Below are positions 57,115 through 64,000 of a stretch of DNA of 64,000 nucleotides, one piece after another. The notes beneath the pieces are model-generated. The model ran no database searches, was not told the DNA's origin, and saw nothing but the letters and a program-made list of their open reading frames with translations. Position 1 is the stretch's first letter; the number at the start of each line of letters is the position of its first letter. Both the position numbers and the translations under genes were made by a program. Source of the stretch: Thermolongibacillus altinsuensis (GTDB taxonomy: Bacteria > Bacillota > Bacilli > Bacillales > Anoxybacillaceae); the NCBI RefSeq assembly GCF_004341205.1, contig NZ_SLUL01000004.1, positions 124,001-188,000 on the forward strand, in the 5' to 3' direction.

Positions 57115-57639
57115 TTATTGCTGCACAGCCAGTTTGGCACGCCTAAAAATCGATTGCACAATTGGATAAAGAACGATCATGACAATCGTATTGACAACTG
57201 TAGCAGGAAGCACGACAGCAACAAATAAACTAGAGAACGTTGTTCCACCTGGCAGACCGACAATGAGAAGCGCTGCCGTCAAGAACACGATTCCAGAAAT
57301 GACTGTGCCGATCGCTGTAAGTAAAGAGGCTGTTACAGTCGAAGACACCCTCTTTTTCACAATTAATAAAAGTGTAAAAAAGAAGAAAGCGGTCACGAGT
57401 TTATCAATTACATTCGGAAGAAAGCCTCCCGGAAAACTCGTTGTCATCCCTGAAATAATTCCTGTCGCTATCGCCAACAAACCGACTGCTGTTTTGTTTG
57501 GAAATAGCAAAATGCCCAAAAACATCATCGTTAACATCATGTCAGGCTTCATTCCGAAGAAAAATCCCGGAATAACAGCGTGCAATACCGCCCCGATCCC
57601 AACAAACAAAGCTAGTAACACTAACACTCTCGTATTCAT
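57115..57639 (-). CDS. trpP: Tryptophan transporter TrpP
   Basis: This is a 174-residue membrane protein with about five helices and the TrpP signature of VLLALFVGIGAVLHAVIPGF, FFGMKPDMMLTMMFLGILLF and GLPGGTTFSSLFVAVVLPATVVN. It imports tryptophan. Seven GAG/TAG triplets cover the leader and ribosome site, which is the arrangement TRAP uses to block trpP translation in B. subtilis when tryptophan is plentiful. Confidence 0.93.
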   Translation of the reverse strand: MNTRVLVLLALFVGIGAVLHAVIPGFFFGMKPDMMLTMMFLGILLFPNKTAVGLLAIATGIISGMTTSFPGGFLPNVIDKLVTAFFFFTLLLIVKKRVSSTVTASLLTAIGTVISGIVFLTAALLIVGLPGGTTFSSLFVAVVLPATVVNTIVMIVLYPIVQSIFRRAKLAVQQ

Positions 57640-57641
57640 TT

Positions 57642-57675
57642 CTCATCTCTCCTCGTCTAATCTCTTACTCATCTC
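57642..57675 (-). promoter_or_regulatory. TRAP-binding site of trpP
   Basis: On the minus strand seven triplets (six GAG, one TAG) follow each other with 2-base spacers (one of 3), ending two bases before the ATG and including the ribosome site. Tryptophan-loaded TRAP should wrap this RNA and stop translation. Confidence 0.9.
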
Positions 57676-57730
57676 AAATAAATTTAGTATCATTATATCA
57701 CTTTAAAGTAATAAGGTGAAGAAAAAATTT

Positions 57731-58813
57731 TCAGGAAACATTCTTTTTAAATTTCTGCATAAAGTCTACTAGCACTTCGCACGCTTCATAATCGACTGCA
57801 TTATAAATCGAAGCACGGCATCCACCGACAGAACGATGGCCGGCTAAACCGATCAATCCTCTCTCTTTGGCCTCGGTTAAAAACTTTTTTGTCAGCTCCT
57901 CGTTCGGTAATGTAAACGTGACATTCATAAATGAACGGCTTCCTTTTTCTGCATGTGCCCGATAAAAACCGTCGCTTTCATCGATGCAGTTATATAAAAG
58001 AGCAGCTTTTTCTCTGTTTCGTTTTTCAATCGCTTTCACACCACCTTGCTCTTCTACCCATTCTAACACAAGCGATAGCATATAAATCGCAAATGTTGGC
58101 GGCGTATTGTAAAGCGAACGGCTCTCGCTATATGTTTTGTAGTTTAACATGGTCGGAAGCGAGTCAGAACTTTTCTCAAGCAAATCTTTGCGAATAATGA
58201 CAACCGTTACACCAGAAGGCCCTAAATTTTTTTGCGCCCCCGCATAAATAAGCGCAAATTTCTCAACATCAATTTCACGGCTCAAAATATCACTGGACAT
58301 ATCAGCAATTAAATTTGTCACTACGTTCGGAAATTCATGCCACTGTGTTCCAGCGATCGTATTGTTCGATGTAATATGCAAATAAGCAGCATGATCGGAA
58401 AGACGAATATCATCGATTTTTGGAATATATTTGTAACGATCTTCTTTCGATGATGCCGCAACATGCGTCTTTCCGACTTTTTTCGCTTCTTTCAATGCTT
58501 TATCTGACCAAGAGTCCGTTAATACGTAGTTTCCTACTTCGCCCTCATGAAGCAAATTCATCGGTACCATTGAAAATTGCAAGCTTGCTCCGCCTTGTAA
58601 AAATAAAATATCATGTGTTTCGGGAACGTTCATTAGTTTTCTCAATAGCGTTTGCGCTCGATTATGTACAGCATCATATTCTTTGCTGCGATGGCTTAAT
58701 TCCATCACCGACATGCCCGTATTTTGAAAGTTCAGCAATTCTTCTTGCGCTCGCTTCAAAACAGAAAGCGGAAGCGATGACGGACCTGCATTGAAATTGT
58801 ACGCTCGTTTCAC
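57731..58813 (-). CDS. serC: Phosphoserine aminotransferase
   Basis: SerC makes phosphoserine from 3-phosphohydroxypyruvate and glutamate, and serves serine synthesis. The 360-residue PLP enzyme begins YNFNAGPSSLPLSVLK and has LFLQGGASLQFSMVPMNLL, the lysine region ALIYAGAQKNLGPSGVTVVI with the PLP-binding Lys, and GHRSVGGCRASIYNA. The length is normal. No riboswitch or T-box is seen in the 100-bp leader. Confidence 0.97.
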   Translation of the reverse strand: MKRAYNFNAGPSSLPLSVLKRAQEELLNFQNTGMSVMELSHRSKEYDAVHNRAQTLLRKLMNVPETHDILFLQGGASLQFSMVPMNLLHEGEVGNYVLTDSWSDKALKEAKKVGKTHVAASSKEDRYKYIPKIDDIRLSDHAAYLHITSNNTIAGTQWHEFPNVVTNLIADMSSDILSREIDVEKFALIYAGAQKNLGPSGVTVVIIRKDLLEKSSDSLPTMLNYKTYSESRSLYNTPPTFAIYMLSLVLEWVEEQGGVKAIEKRNREKAALLYNCIDESDGFYRAHAEKGSRSFMNVTFTLPNEELTKKFLTEAKERGLIGLAGHRSVGGCRASIYNAVDYEACEVLVDFMQKFKKNVS

Positions 58814-58918
58814 TGTTTTCTCCCCCTCAAAATATTCTCAAAAATTTAATAATATATATCCTAACATGAAAAGAGAAAAAGTGAAGCGAATTTTTTGTGA
58901 ATTTAGAAAAAATAAAAT

Positions 58919-59083
58919 TTACAAGGACCCTTGCTGTTTTGCACGCGCTTGGCGAATTCGCTCCATATACACTTCTCCTTCTTTTTCAATCATCGCCTCG
59001 TCGATTGCTCTTTCTTTCGCAGCTGTCCGAATCGCCATGTATCCGCTAACGATAATTCCCAAAATGATAAGTGCTACAAACAT
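58919..59083 (-). CDS. yhaL: Sporulation protein YhaL
   Basis: This is a 54-residue protein with an N-terminal membrane helix (MFVALIILGIIVSGYMAIRT) and a charged tail, KEGEVYMERIRQARAKQQG, that matches the YhaL family. In B. subtilis yhaL is a sporulation gene beside prsA/yhaI. A perfect GAGGAGG ribosome site precedes ATG 59083. It is too short for usual ORF cut-offs. Confidence 0.85.
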   Translation of the reverse strand: MFVALIILGIIVSGYMAIRTAAKERAIDEAMIEKEGEVYMERIRQARAKQQGSL

Positions 59084-59222
59084 CTTTCTACCTCCTCATT
59101 CGCTTGTCTTAGTTCACAATTATGCAAAAAACGAACAAAATAGAAGCATTTTAAGAAGGAAAACGAACATTTTTAACGAATAGTCCATAAAAAAGAGTTT
59201 TCACAAAGGGGATGTCGCGGAG

Positions 59223-59408
59223 ATGAAAACATATACATTAACGGTTTTTGAAAAAACGGGAGAAAAATTGCTTGAAGAAACGTTCACAGCGGCAAGCGAT
59301 GAAGAGGCCAAAAAAATTGGCGAACAAAAACTAAAAGAGAAACATTATGAAGAAAAGACGCACCGTTGCACGTCATCAAGCGGAAAGCTCATTCTTTTTC
59401 ATCGATAA
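59223..59408 (+). CDS. yhzD: YhzD family small protein
   Basis: This 61-residue soluble protein has TYTLTVFEKTGEKLLEETF and the conserved end KTHRCTSSSGKLILFHR, matching B. subtilis YhzD. The function is unknown. It is convergent with hemZ and shares a bidirectional terminator with it. Confidence 0.85.
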   Translation: MKTYTLTVFEKTGEKLLEETFTAASDEEAKKIGEQKLKEKHYEEKTHRCTSSSGKLILFHR

Positions 59409-59437
59409 AAGCCCCGATCAAACGTCGGGGCTTTTAA
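59407..59437. terminator. Bidirectional terminator between yhzD and hemZ
   Basis: AAAAGCCCCGA and TCGGGGCTTTT form an 11-bp stem around a 7-base loop. Confidence 0.9.
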
Positions 59438-60935
59438 ACAATTCATCCATAATTTTTAATTTTTCATTTGTATAGTGCACATAATTTTCGTTGTATACTT
59501 TCGGCTCTTTCGGATTCGCAAAGCGCGTAATTTTTCCTGTTTGCGGATGAACAAATTTGCTCGCTGCTCCACAACCAAGCCCAATAATCGCTTGTTGCTC
59601 CTCCATGATCATAATGTTATAAATACTTTCTTGTCCTGGAAGCGCATAACCGACATTTTCAAGGTTGCCGAGAATATTTTTTTGACGATACAAATAGTAA
59701 GGAACATATCCATTTTTCTTCGTCCAATGTTGAGCATTTTTCATCATCGCGCTAATTTCATCGCGATCTGCAACTTTGTACTTTTCCTTGTTTTTTGTCA
59801 TTTCTGAAGCACGCTTAAATGACAACGTATGAACGGTTACGGACTCTGGCATTAATTTTTCTGTCTCCGCTAACGTATAGTTAAACTCGTCGACTCCTTC
59901 GCCTGGAAGGCCAATAATTAAATCCATGTTAATATTGTTCATTCCCATTTCCCGCGCCAGATGGAACTTTTCGATCGTCTCTTCCACTGTATGATGACGA
60001 CCGATCGCTTTTAACGTTTCTTGAATATATGACTGCGGATTAATACTAATCCGATCAATGTTCCACTTTTTTAATACAGCTAGTTTTTCCGGTGTAATCG
60101 TGTCAGGTCGGCCAGCTTCAACCGTAATTTCACGAACGTTTTCAACATTTGGAAACGACTTATACATGTGTTCATACAACATGTCCATTTCCTCGGCCGT
60201 AATGCTTGTCGGCGTACCGCCGCCATAATAAATGGTCGTAATGTTGATGCCGCGCTCTTTTAAAAAGCGCCCGATTTCTTGCATTTCATAATGAAGCCCG
60301 CCAAGAAACGAATCAACAGACCCTTGACGGCCGTTAATCGCATAAGCCGGAAACGTGCAATAAGCGCACTTGGTCGGACAGAATGGAATTCCGATATAAA
60401 TGCTCACTTCATGAGACAAATTGTACAAATCTGGAACAACTGCTAATTGCCGATCCACAATTTCCTGCATTAATTGGATTTTTTCGTCCGTTACTAAATA
60501 GTCTTCTCGCAATTGTCGATGCGCTTCTTCCTTTGTTAAACCGGAACGCAATTTTTGGTGAAGCAATTTAACGGGACGAACTCCTGTTAAAATTCCCCAA
60601 TGCTGCAACAATCCCGTATAATCTTGAAACAATGTTAAATACACATGAGAAACCGCATTTTTTATTTGCTTCAAACGTTCCTTCTCGTCATTCGTTCTCC
60701 ATTCTCTTTCATAATGAGCGGTGAACGTTTTTCCTGTTTTCACTTCTTGCAATATTCCTTCAACAACCAAAGAAGAACCTTCATTTATATTCATCGTCAC
60801 GAGTACATCCGCATGCTCCATCGGCAACAGCGACACTTCTTTTTCTTCAAAAAACAAATCCGTAATGACTTCCATCGGACGCTGAAACAGCTCAATCGGA
60901 TATAATCCGCTAATTTGAATGCGCAATTGAATCAC
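59418..60935 (-). CDS. hemZ: Radical SAM protein HemZ
   Basis: The 505-residue radical SAM enzyme of the HemN-like group has the cluster motif CPTKCAYC, the YYGGGTPTSI motif and VEAGRPDTIT, plus a distinctive N-terminal domain of about 160 residues shared by HemZ (YhaV) proteins. B. subtilis HemZ is linked to coproporphyrinogen oxidation under anaerobic conditions. However, some HemN-like proteins act as haem chaperones, so activity is not certain. Confidence 0.93.
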   Translation of the reverse strand: MIQLRIQISGLYPIELFQRPMEVITDLFFEEKEVSLLPMEHADVLVTMNINEGSSLVVEGILQEVKTGKTFTAHYEREWRTNDEKERLKQIKNAVSHVYLTLFQDYTGLLQHWGILTGVRPVKLLHQKLRSGLTKEEAHRQLREDYLVTDEKIQLMQEIVDRQLAVVPDLYNLSHEVSIYIGIPFCPTKCAYCTFPAYAINGRQGSVDSFLGGLHYEMQEIGRFLKERGINITTIYYGGGTPTSITAEEMDMLYEHMYKSFPNVENVREITVEAGRPDTITPEKLAVLKKWNIDRISINPQSYIQETLKAIGRHHTVEETIEKFHLAREMGMNNINMDLIIGLPGEGVDEFNYTLAETEKLMPESVTVHTLSFKRASEMTKNKEKYKVADRDEISAMMKNAQHWTKKNGYVPYYLYRQKNILGNLENVGYALPGQESIYNIMIMEEQQAIIGLGCGAASKFVHPQTGKITRFANPKEPKVYNENYVHYTNEKLKIMDELFKSPDV

Positions 60936-61007
60936 CTTTCACTTCAAAGTGTCAAACTCATTTAAGTTTACAGAAGAAGTGAAAAGTTCGTCAAGAAACA
61001 ACAAAAG

Positions 61008-61035
61008 GAAAGCGGAGAATCATTTCTGCTCCGCT
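61008..61035 (-). terminator. yhaX terminator
   Basis: AGCGGAG (61011-61017) and CTCCGCT (61029-61035) form a stem overlapping the yhaX stop; on the minus strand it is followed by a T-rich run. Confidence 0.7.
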
Positions 61036-61892
61036 ATACGTATTTTTTGTAAAAATTCAGGGCGTTGCTGCTTGCGAAAATGTTCCTTAATCATGTAAGC
61101 GACACCGAGCTGCTCGTTTGAACGAGTCACCCAATTCGCTGCTTTTTTCGCTTCGTTCGGCGCATTTCCCATCGCGACTCCCAATCCAGCTGCTTCAATG
61201 GCTGGAATATCATCCATTCCATCGCCAATGACAACCATTTCTTTTAGCGAAATGTTCAGTTCTTTTCCAAGGCGGATTAACCCATTTAACTTCGAAACAC
61301 CGCTTGGTAAAATTTCTATTCTTCCTTGTTGCTGTTTTTTTAATTGAATGCCCGTAAATGCGTTTTGCAACGTTTCAACAGCTTCCTCTCGCTCTTCTTC
61401 ACTTGCGAAAAAAACATCGATTTTAGCAACGTCAATCGGTTCATCACGCAATACATCACCAAGAGAATCGACAAATTGCGTCGGATAAAAAAACGGATCG
61501 CCATAAGTTAAGATCGTCTTTGCGACCATGTTGTTTTGTATTTTTTTACGGTTGCCAAGTGAGTATCGTTCATGCAAAAGACGAATATTGCAATCAAAAT
61601 TTTCTAATATTTGCACAATATTGAATGCTTTTTCTGCTGGAATCATCGATTCATATAATTTTTCATCAAGCGATCTTCCAATGACCGCTCCGTGAAATGT
61701 AATGAGAAATGAATCAAGCTTCAACGCTTTTGCCACTTTTTTGGCGGACATAAAATTGCGCCCTGTCATAAGCGTAATATATACATCTTTTTTCTTAACA
61801 AATTCAATCGCTTCTTTCGTTCCTCGTTCCAGACGACCATTATTTTTTAATAATGTTCCATCAATGTTCAGCGCAAGCAACTTATAGATCAT
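61020..61892 (-). CDS. yhaX: Cof-type HAD family protein YhaX
   Basis: This is a 290-residue HAD-superfamily protein with a type IIB cap. The first motif reads LALNIDGTLL, so the usual nucleophilic Asp is Asn9, while the second Asp11 is kept. Motif II (LMTGRN), motif III (Lys in GKELN) and motif IV (VIGDGMDDIPAI) are present. With Asn in place of Asp, phosphatase activity should be weak or lost, unless deamidation or another acid substitutes. Related YhaX proteins may share this change; I could not check. Confidence 0.88.
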   Translation of the reverse strand: MIYKLLALNIDGTLLKNNGRLERGTKEAIEFVKKKDVYITLMTGRNFMSAKKVAKALKLDSFLITFHGAVIGRSLDEKLYESMIPAEKAFNIVQILENFDCNIRLLHERYSLGNRKKIQNNMVAKTILTYGDPFFYPTQFVDSLGDVLRDEPIDVAKIDVFFASEEEREEAVETLQNAFTGIQLKKQQQGRIEILPSGVSKLNGLIRLGKELNISLKEMVVIGDGMDDIPAIEAAGLGVAMGNAPNEAKKAANWVTRSNEQLGVAYMIKEHFRKQQRPEFLQKIRIAEQK

Positions 61893-61950
61893 TTTGTCTC
61901 CCCCTCGATGTCGTCATATCTCTTCATCACCATAGCTATGACAACTTCAT

Positions 61951-61980
61951 AAAAAAAAGAACACTCATTTTCATGAGCGT
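61951..61980 (-). terminator. yheA terminator
   Basis: ACGCTCAT-GAAA-ATGAGTGT on the minus strand is followed by a T-rich run and overlaps the yheA stop. Confidence 0.85.
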
Positions 61981-62321
61981 CCTGCATACAAATCTTCAAT
62001 CGGGCGAAACATCGCGTTTGTTACTTGTGCAAATAGCTCATTCAAACGCTGTTCCGCTTGAATGAGCTTTCCTAATTTGCCATTTGCTTCGATTGATGCC
62101 ATTGCCCGTTGTAATGCCTCTATTTCCCTCTCAGTTACTTCGAATCCGTTCATCTGTTTTGTCTGTATCTCCTGCTGCATCGATCGAAAATGCTCGAACA
62201 TTTGCCTCGCTGCGCTGTCCCGTTGAATCTCCGCATACGCTTGACGAAGCTGCGCAAACGGTTGGCTGTGGCGAATCGCTTCTTCTAAATGTTTCGCTGC
62301 TTCAAGAACGGTCATGGACAT
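61971..62321 (-). CDS. yheA: YheA family protein (YlbF/YmcA-like)
   Basis: The 116-residue all-helical protein belongs to the YlbF/YmcA/YheA family (VLEAAKHLEEAIRHSQPFAQ, MFEHFRSMQQEIQTKQMNGF). YmcA and YlbF form the Y-complex that helps RNase Y; a role for YheA is not defined. A GGAGG ribosome site precedes the ATG. It follows yheB with a 62-bp gap. Confidence 0.92.
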   Translation of the reverse strand: MSMTVLEAAKHLEEAIRHSQPFAQLRQAYAEIQRDSAARQMFEHFRSMQQEIQTKQMNGFEVTEREIEALQRAMASIEANGKLGKLIQAEQRLNELFAQVTNAMFRPIEDLYAGRS

Positions 62322-62383
62322 ACAAATGCCTCCCTTATTGTACTCTCCTCTTTACCTTATGAACCCAAATCCATTTGTATGCC

Positions 62384-63520
62384 TTATTGAATGACCATTC
62401 CGATGATTCCTTGCAATAATCCAATGATCCCGCCTAACAAAGCTCCCACATATGTAATCATTTTAAATTCTCGTCGGGAAATCTCTAAAATCATCGCTTC
62501 TAATCGTTCGACAGAAAACGACTCTACTTCCGTTCGCACAATCTCTTCTAACTGAAGGCGTTCCACCCACACATCCACTCGTTCTGTTAATGCTTGAATA
62601 AACGAACGAACGAGCTTTGGAATCCATTCATTTCGTAAACGTTCATGATAAGGAAGAATAATCTGACCGATTGGTTTGGTAAGATATTGTTCAAAGCCGA
62701 TGTTTGGAATGACTTTTTCCTTTAAGAAAACGACAACCGTTTCACGATCAATCCAACGCTCCAAGTCCGAAACGCGATACGTTTTTACTTTTTCCCATTC
62801 TTGCATAAGCAAATTGAGCAATAATTGTTTTGCACCGTCACTGTGCAAAAATTTAATGATTTCTGGCTGCACTTTGTCGGCTAAACTGACATTGCCAAGA
62901 AACATTTGAATCATATTTCCAAACATTCCGCGGCTTTGTAAAAATTCATTAATCATCGCATCAATTCGCTGCTTTCCTTCTTCGCTTTCAAAATACTCGC
63001 TTATTTTTGCCAAAATATAGCTCGCTACAGAAGGAATCGTTTCTTCTACTTTATACAATACCGATTGAGGAAATACCTCATGAATCGGACGATTTTGATT
63101 TCTTTCTGCTATTTCGCCATATCTTTTTTCCACATATTCGCCTATTTTTTCATTCATTTTTTTGATCGGTTGTTCAACGCCTACCTTTTCAAGCCATTCC
63201 GCAATCGTCCGTTCGCTTTGAAGCCACTTTTCAACTTCCTTTTGCGCTCCATTTACCATTTCTTGTATAAACTTCTCATCGTTCATTTTCCGGCGAATTC
63301 CTTCCGGTGTCAGTAAATGTTCAACAACCATTCGTCCAAGTTGCTGGGCTAATTCTTGACGTCGTTTTGGAATTAATCCAGGTGTAAACGGCAAACGCTT
63401 TCCGCCTATATAAATCGGTTTGTATGGTCTAAACAACATTTTAATCGCTAATGCATTCGTTACCCCGCCGATTAAAGCGCCGACAACAATCATAAACAAT
63501 AAATAGAAAAAAAGCCCCAT
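62384..63520 (-). CDS. yheB: DUF445 family membrane protein YheB
   Basis: This is a 378-residue protein with membrane helices at both ends (residues 3-25 and about 352-376) and a long helical middle. The N-terminal [20 protein letters not shown] and [20 protein letters not shown] are hallmarks of DUF445. B. subtilis YheB is of similar length; its function is unknown. It is the likely first gene of a yheB-yheA unit. Confidence 0.92.
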   Translation of the reverse strand: MGLFFYLLFMIVVGALIGGVTNALAIKMLFRPYKPIYIGGKRLPFTPGLIPKRRQELAQQLGRMVVEHLLTPEGIRRKMNDEKFIQEMVNGAQKEVEKWLQSERTIAEWLEKVGVEQPIKKMNEKIGEYVEKRYGEIAERNQNRPIHEVFPQSVLYKVEETIPSVASYILAKISEYFESEEGKQRIDAMINEFLQSRGMFGNMIQMFLGNVSLADKVQPEIIKFLHSDGAKQLLLNLLMQEWEKVKTYRVSDLERWIDRETVVVFLKEKVIPNIGFEQYLTKPIGQIILPYHERLRNEWIPKLVRSFIQALTERVDVWVERLQLEEIVRTEVESFSVERLEAMILEISRREFKMITYVGALLGGIIGLLQGIIGMVIQ

Positions 63521-63590
63521 AATGATCTCCTTTCTTTCAAAGGATTACCCTAAACATTCATTATAGGGCTTGTCCGTAGGAAGCGCAAAT

Positions 63591-63896
63591 TTAATCGTGA
63601 CGAATGCGCTGAATGAGCTGTTGAGCGGTATCCATACAATGAGTTAATAACTGAAGAAACATTTCTTTTTCCGTCTTATTTTTCGTATGAAGCAACGCTT
63701 GTTCATATAAACCAATTTTTCTTAACTCTTTGATCAATAAGTCAAAATCATTCAAATGGCTTTCATCTTTTTCGTTGTTTTGTTTTTCATAGTAATGTCC
63801 CGCATTCAACAAATAAATATACTGAAGAAACGCTTCCTCCTCCTTACTGAGCGCCTCATCTTGTTCCATTAAATTTCGTAACACTTGAACCATCAT
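63591..63896 (-). CDS. Small helical protein of unknown function
   Basis: The 101-residue protein starting MMVQVLRNLMEQDEALSKEE is acidic in the first half and basic in the second, all helix-like (LIKELRKIGLYEQALLHTKN). AGAGGTG lies six bases before ATG 63896; the frame extends to a GTG at 63905. I do not recognise the family. It precedes yheB by 70 bp and may be co-transcribed. Confidence 0.7.
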   Translation of the reverse strand: MMVQVLRNLMEQDEALSKEEEAFLQYIYLLNAGHYYEKQNNEKDESHLNDFDLLIKELRKIGLYEQALLHTKNKTEKEMFLQLLTHCMDTAQQLIQRIRHD

Positions 63897-64000
63897 TGTT
63901 TTCACCTCTAAAATATATAAATTCGAATTGCCGATGACATTTTTGTTCGGGGGAAGTGGCAGAAGTTTATCACCTCTTTAAAAGAGCTATGCAACAGAAA

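Overview
The window is a compact chromosome segment from a low-to-moderate GC Firmicute of the family Bacillaceae. Gene content and local order closely follow Bacillus subtilis: gerP, sbcDC/addAB, yhjE, comK, yhfN, lcfB, yhfI, yhfH, yhgE/yhgD, hemEHY, hmoB, yhaA, ecsAB, hit, prsA, yhaI, scoC, trpP, serC, yhaL, yhzD, hemZ, yhaX, yheA and yheB. The exact families and the presence of aceA suggest an Anoxybacillus/Geobacillus-type moderate thermophile. That genus-level call is inference. I saw no tRNA, rRNA, CRISPR array or intact insertion sequence.

Layout. 1-0.8 kb: end of the gerP spore-germination operon. 0.8-13.2 kb: minus-strand operon yhjE-addB-addA-sbcD-sbcC for double-strand-break processing, mostly with 4-bp or shorter overlaps. 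13.3-13.9 kb: comK, with a C-terminus shorter than in B. subtilis. 13.9-18.5 kb: an AT-rich accessory island holding a type II restriction-modification system (methyltransferase divergent from controller plus nuclease). 18.5-20.1 kb: isocitrate lyase preceded by a collapsed malate synthase remnant. 20.2-29.9 kb: membrane protease, SCO protein, chemoreceptor, AzlCD exporter, a three-gene ABC importer and acyl-CoA ligase lcfB under a FadR-type operator.

29.9-33.2 kb: a c-di-GMP-I riboswitch leads a cheW-like, minimal chemoreceptor and EAL phosphodiesterase cluster. Its leader also contains duplicated promoter-like elements and four tandem 10-bp repeats. 33.2-34.8 kb: facing it is a radical SAM/SPASM enzyme followed immediately by a strongly translated 28-residue peptide gene that is absent from routine ORF calls. 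I consider this a candidate undescribed RiPP system. 35-42.5 kb: yhfI, yhfH and a maltose/maltodextrin uptake operon with a cre-like operator at its promoter.

42.5-64 kb: the yhgE/yhgD efflux-like pair with two matching palindromic operators, late haem biosynthesis genes, the Ecs transporter without ecsC, hit/prsA, several small membrane or sporulation proteins, scoC, trpP with a seven-triplet TRAP-binding site over its start region, serC, hemZ, yhaX with an altered HAD nucleophile, yheA and yheB. Most transcription units end in clear intrinsic terminators, many of which serve convergent genes. All assignments come from reading the sequence and recalled family knowledge; no database search was run.
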